64,000 bases of DNA from contig JBITNC010000002.1 in assembly GCA_050084985.1 (NCBI GenBank), positions 8,742,001 to 8,806,000 on the forward strand, in the 5' to 3' direction. This DNA comes from Nageia nagi (lineage: Eukaryota > Pinophyta). Under the pieces are notes generated by a model that made no database searches, was not told the origin of the DNA, and was given only the letters and a program-made list of their open reading frames with translations. Position 1 is the stretch's first letter, and each line of letters begins with the position of its first letter. Below are positions 59,651-64,000 of this stretch, piece after piece. A program made the position numbers and the translations under genes.

Positions 59651-60174
59651 AATACATTGTATAATATAAATATTATAAATATTTATTTCAAAAAAAAAAT
59701 TATTATTATTGCATAATTTTTGAAAAAGTAAATATTCTTTAATGATCAAATTTAATTCAGTATTATTAGGAGTTAATGTTATCATGCTACCTAGCTATCA
59801 ATTTTAATTCAACTTAATCAAGAATTAATATTGACACATTACCTAGCTATCACTAAATTAAATAGCATTTAAGGAAAGATTTCTTTAGATTTTATGAACC
59901 ACCATACAAGTACTACAAATTAAGTCTGGTGTGCTTTGAATTTATTAATCTAGCTTATGCTAACTTAATTTGTATAATGTGTGAGTCTCGAGATCCTTAA
60001 GAAATAATTACCATTAATGAAAATCTTACCAACCTTAGACAAATAAAACTCCTCCCATGCTCCATAGTTTTACACTTAGCAAATTTTGAGCACTCAAGTT
60101 TTTAGAGCATTTAGAGCTAAGAGATTTCAAAGTCGAGTTGTATTGAGAAATAGAAAACTTGGTGATCAGTTTTA
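59651..60174 (+). other. Spacer between integrase and the 3' ORF
   Basis: About 520 bases of AT-rich sequence with an A9 run at 59,690 and no ORF. There is no LTR start, polypurine tract or second primer-binding site here, so I treat the following ORF as part of element 3. Confidence 0.5.
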
Positions 60175-63100
60175 ATGATTACCAAAGGTTCAAAGAAAGG
60201 TGATAATATCATGGCAACCTCTCAATCATCTTTTACAATTGAAGTGCAACAAATTGACAGTAACCTTCTCTCTCTACAAGAAAAATATCTCAAGAATGCT
60301 TTAGGAGTGAACTAGATTGCAATGGGAGTTATCAGTCATATGGATACATGGAGAGTCAACCCTAGCCATATTCTTTTGAGGCTTAGTACACTTGAGGTGA
60401 GTGGAAAAGGAAAGTATCTTGCTCATTCAAGAGGGGTTGTTATTATTGATCAAGGCTTGGCATATTATGTGCCCTATGAGTCTTTCACCTGCCCAGAGCT
60501 CTTATACTCCCTAGCACACAAGCATCATCAAAAGGGGTACCAAATTGGTATGTTCAAAAGCACTAAAGAGGGAGATATAATTGAGCTAGTTTTTTAAGCA
60601 ATGTTAGATTACTCTTCTAATTCTATTGTCCAAGCATTTGCTATTCCAGTAGACTGAACATTTCATGTCAAAAAATAGATTAATTTGAAAAAAGAGAAAT
60701 TTGATTTTTACATTAATCAAAATGAGATGCTGAGCTAAATTAGTGGAAGATACCAAGATAGTAGAAAGGTAAAACTCTTGGTGAGCTACCAAATAGCTCT
60801 TTTTGAAGGGAAGAAAGATAGAGAAGTGTTGCAGGCACTTGCAGTCATTCTAGAAAAGAAGACCTAGATAGAAGTAGATGAAGCTATGGTGCACATGGCC
60901 TATAATATCTTAGAAGCCCATGTTTGCTATGATTTATTGGATTTTATAATTGAATAAATCAAAATATATTTATTCAAAATAGGAAAATTAGATTTTATAC
61001 ATTCTTCCTATCTTTGGTGGCTTTTTGTCCATCAAAATTTTGACAACCTTATAGAGGCAGTGCTACCAATTGAGCCAACTAGTTCCAGTGCTACGATAGT
61101 GCTAATTGACCTGACGATGCCAATTTTGACTACGTTGCATGGATCCTCCTATGAGTTTGTGGACAAGTTCTATGCAATCATAGTAAAAATTTTGACTAGA
61201 AAACTTCCTAGTAGGCTACACAAGAGCACAATGAGGGAGCTACAAGGTAAGAATAAAATCGATGACTGGTACTTATTAAGAGATTACATCATAATAATAA
61301 GGTATGGGTATTTTGAAAAACCCTTCTTTTTTCCCAAGTATGTTACCCTCCAATTTTATTCAATAGAAATGGGTAGGTAGATTTGTGCTATAGAAAATAA
61401 ATATGGTGGTGGGCCAAATTTTAAGTCTATTGTAAATATACCAGCATCTACCAAAAATTTCACTCTATTAGAGATAGGATGTACAGATAGTATTACCCAA
61501 TTCAATGTACAAAATTTCAAATTAGATAAGGTGGGAACTGCATGGATGTATGACCCATCATGAGAAATGATTCAGTTGATACAGATTAGCAAAAAATGTC
61601 TATCATTCATCCATGACAGTAGACCCCATATTGAATATTTTGTAAATAAGATGGAGTAAGAGGTAGAATTATACCCAGATTGGAAATTTGTATGCCTAAA
61701 GAAATCCTGGATGGCTCTAAAAAGAATAAGGAAATATAGAAACTAAGAGAATAAGAGGTAAGATTTTGTCCTCAACCTAGAGGTCTTCATCTAATTAACA
61801 AATCTTGGGAAGGGTCCAAATAAAATTCATTATTTTATTAAATTCATATTTAAGTACACTACAAAAATTCACCACATTGAAGGTGAATTATTTCAAAAAT
61901 TTAAATATGATAAATATTGGGAGGTAGAGTATTCTAAATATCCTTTGCCAAAGTTGGAATAGCCCCTTTCTCTTCATTTTTATGAGAAACCTACTGCAAA
62001 AGAGAGGATAGTGCAGATAGAGTGAACATCTGATGTGGTTCAAGCTCTAAAGAAGGGGGAACAAGATCCTTTAGACACCATAACTTCTTCCTAGAAACCT
62101 TCTTCCAAGAAGAAAAGAAAGATCCAAACTCTTGCTCAAAAAGAGCAAAAATTAAAAAAGGAGCAAAGGCCCATAAAAAAGCCTTGATCAACCATAGTAA
62201 GGTCATAGTCACAAGTGATTATACCTTCACCTTCAGAGGTAGTGGAAGAAGTTCCAAGAGTGATCATATAAGAAGCAAAAAAATTTGATCTTGAAGAGTT
62301 TAAAAAGCCATAAGATACTAAAGCTAGTGGTGCAGAACAAGCTCAAGAATAATAATGAGAAGAAACCTTGGTAGAAGAAGAAAGCCAAATGCAACAAAGC
62401 AGGGAAAGTGTACCTAAGGCCAAAAAGATAATAACAAGGGCACCTAGAGGAGAGCCAAGAGATGATGATGATAATGATGATGTTGATGATGAATTCAAAA
62501 AGAAAGACTCTAGCCCAATGGATAAGCCTAAGGAAGAAGGTGAGGTAATGGAAGAGGTTAAACTAGAACCAATAGTCCAGCAGCAAACTCCTCCCCAATA
62601 ACCCTAACCAATTTAGCAAGCTGAGACACCTATTGCAGGTGAAATAATTTCCACTCATTCTTTTATATCTATTGCCTCATAAGAGAAAATAAAGTCCATT
62701 TTTTCTACACAAATTATACAACCCATTGATTGGGCAACTTTTATAAATAAATCTCCTATGCTCCTTGAGCAACAGTCAAGAATTTTGAGTAAAGTGATAG
62801 AGATAGGAGATATACAAATTGCTCAGATGCTTTTCAAAGATGGACATATGGAGTTGAATCCCATGGTGGTAGTAAGTGTAAATATGTAGAGTGCACCAGC
62901 TATTTATTAGTTTAGATTTTTGGTGAACACTTCAATGGTAGTTAGAAAAAGTCTTCAGTCAATGGAGACTAAAATTGGAAATTGAATAAGAAGATTGATC
63001 AATATAAGAAAGATTGCTCCTAAGTTGCAAAATAGCAATAAAGATTTGATTATAAAGCTTGAGAAGCAAAAAATGGAATTTGATAAGAGCATGGAAACAT

Positions 63101-63991
63101 CAAAAGATAAGGTAGACACTAAAAACCAAGTAATAGAAGAGCTCAAAGCTCAAGCTACAATTGTGGATGCTTAGAAAATGAAATAGATTGAGGTTAAAGT
63201 GCAAACTATCAGTGCAACAAATAAAATTCTACCAAAATATAATGCAAAACTATTATTTCTAATGAAGAATTTTAAAAAAATCCTTGGTAGAGCGAGTTGG
63301 TGATAGAATGATAATATTATCTCACTTGCACTTACTCAAAGAATAAATAATATAGGCCATTAAAGAATTTCATGCTTAAAGTGCTTTTCATAAGCTAGCT
63401 CTAGACATACCCAGAAAAGTGTTAAAGAGGATGCAAGTCTAAATAAGGATTCTAACCAAAAAAGAGTTTATGACAATCTCCCTAAAGCTTAAGTAGTCTT
63501 ATCAAAAAAGAATTCAAGAAATCTATGATCTCTAGAGCTTAGCATTCAACATGGATATAAATAAACAACAGCTCATAATAGAGTTAGGATTTGTTAATAA
63601 ATTCTTTAATTCTTTAGTTGAAATAAAAGCTAACAAAATATGGAAAGAGCATAATGTATAGAGTAGTGCTACCAATTGGGTAGCTAATACCATATAATTT
63701 TTGGAACAATCTTTCTTTGAAACACAAATCTCAGATCTATAGCAAATAAATGAATTGGCTCAGAAAGCCATTGTAAAGTTTTTACATGTTGGAAAGCTAA
63801 GCAGTATCTTATAAGGGTTTAAAGTAGATACTGAGAAGATCAAGGTATCCTTCATCCTCTAACAAGCTTATCACAAAGAATTAAGTGAACTAAATAAAAG
63901 GATGCAAGCATTTCTCCCTCTAAACATGATGGTAGCAATTGAAACTACAACCAAGTCCACTACTGGGCAAGCTACTAGGAGCAACAGTTGA
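60175..63991 (+). pseudogene. Very long 3' ORF of element 3, function unknown
   Basis: From ATG 60,175 (MITKGSKKGDNIMATSQ) a single frame can be followed to about 63,270, then one frameshift, and on to TGA 63,989-63,991: about 1,270 codons. About thirty in-frame stops interrupt it, but the frame is kept over 3 kb. The first part (60,320-61,700) is globular-looking (SHILLRLSTLEVSGKGKYLA; DDWYLLRDYIIIIRYGYFEK). At 62,040-62,600 it is Lys/Glu/Asp-rich, and at 63,010-63,170 it has a coiled-coil pattern (LIIKLEKQKMEFDKSMETSK). No hydrophobic segment suggests an envelope protein. It follows integrase in the same orientation; no domain is recognised. Confidence 0.75.
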
Positions 63992-64000
63992 TGAGTTATT

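Noticed and set aside
60175-63991. Envelope-like gene and infectious retrovirus
   Set aside because: No signal peptide or transmembrane segment is seen in the 3' ORF, and the element is full of stops.

Overview
The window is a piece of a large, retrotransposon-filled nuclear genome of a land plant. The AT-rich sequence is packed with decayed Ty1/copia and Ty3/gypsy LTR retrotransposons nested in one another, and a canonical plant microRNA gene of the MIR396 family lies in the one island free of recognisable elements. The heavy load of old elements riddled with stop codons suggests a giant plant genome such as a gymnosperm, but the sequence alone does not fix the taxon. I see no bacterial, organellar or viral genes and no intact protein-coding host gene.

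Layout. 1-3.3 kb: 3' ends of copia elements on the plus strand. 3.3-5.45 kb: a truncated plant-mobile-domain-like (PMD) pseudogene and AT-rich sequence. 5.46-11.12 kb: a minus-strand gypsy gag-pol relic lacking integrase. 12.07-12.66 kb: a triplicated 155-bp unit split by a (TA)n run. 13.4-20.25 kb: a GC-richer island with MIR396 at 14,766-14,886 and one exon-like block. 22.9-28.9 kb: a plus-strand gypsy relic (element 2) whose RT is split by a copia-type solo LTR. 32,263-35,961: a complete gag-protease-only LTR element with 5-bp target duplications (TTGGT). 37.7-51.4 kb: a minus-strand Tat-like gypsy element with order RT, RNase H, second RNase H, integrase, then a PMD ORF on the opposite strand, polypurine tract and 3' LTR. 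Its integrase is split by a complete non-coding LTR element (46,056-49,277, target duplication CTAAA). 52.6-64.0 kb: a very large plus-strand gypsy element (element 3) with gag, protease, an RNase H domain placed before RT, RT, RNase H and integrase, followed by a separate ORF of about 1,270 codons of unknown function.

The coding elements are dead copies, but several conserve frame over kilobases with mainly nonsense changes. Old insertions carry younger ones, so relative ages can be read: Tat-like element before the CTAAA element, and element 2 before the copia solo LTR. The two non-autonomous elements share terminal sequences and a primer-binding site, implying a common but absent helper. 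MIR396 is the only feature whose sequence looks under purifying selection: mature and star strands, 2-nt overhangs and the long lower stem are all intact. It would act through AGO1 on mRNAs of Growth-Regulating Factors.
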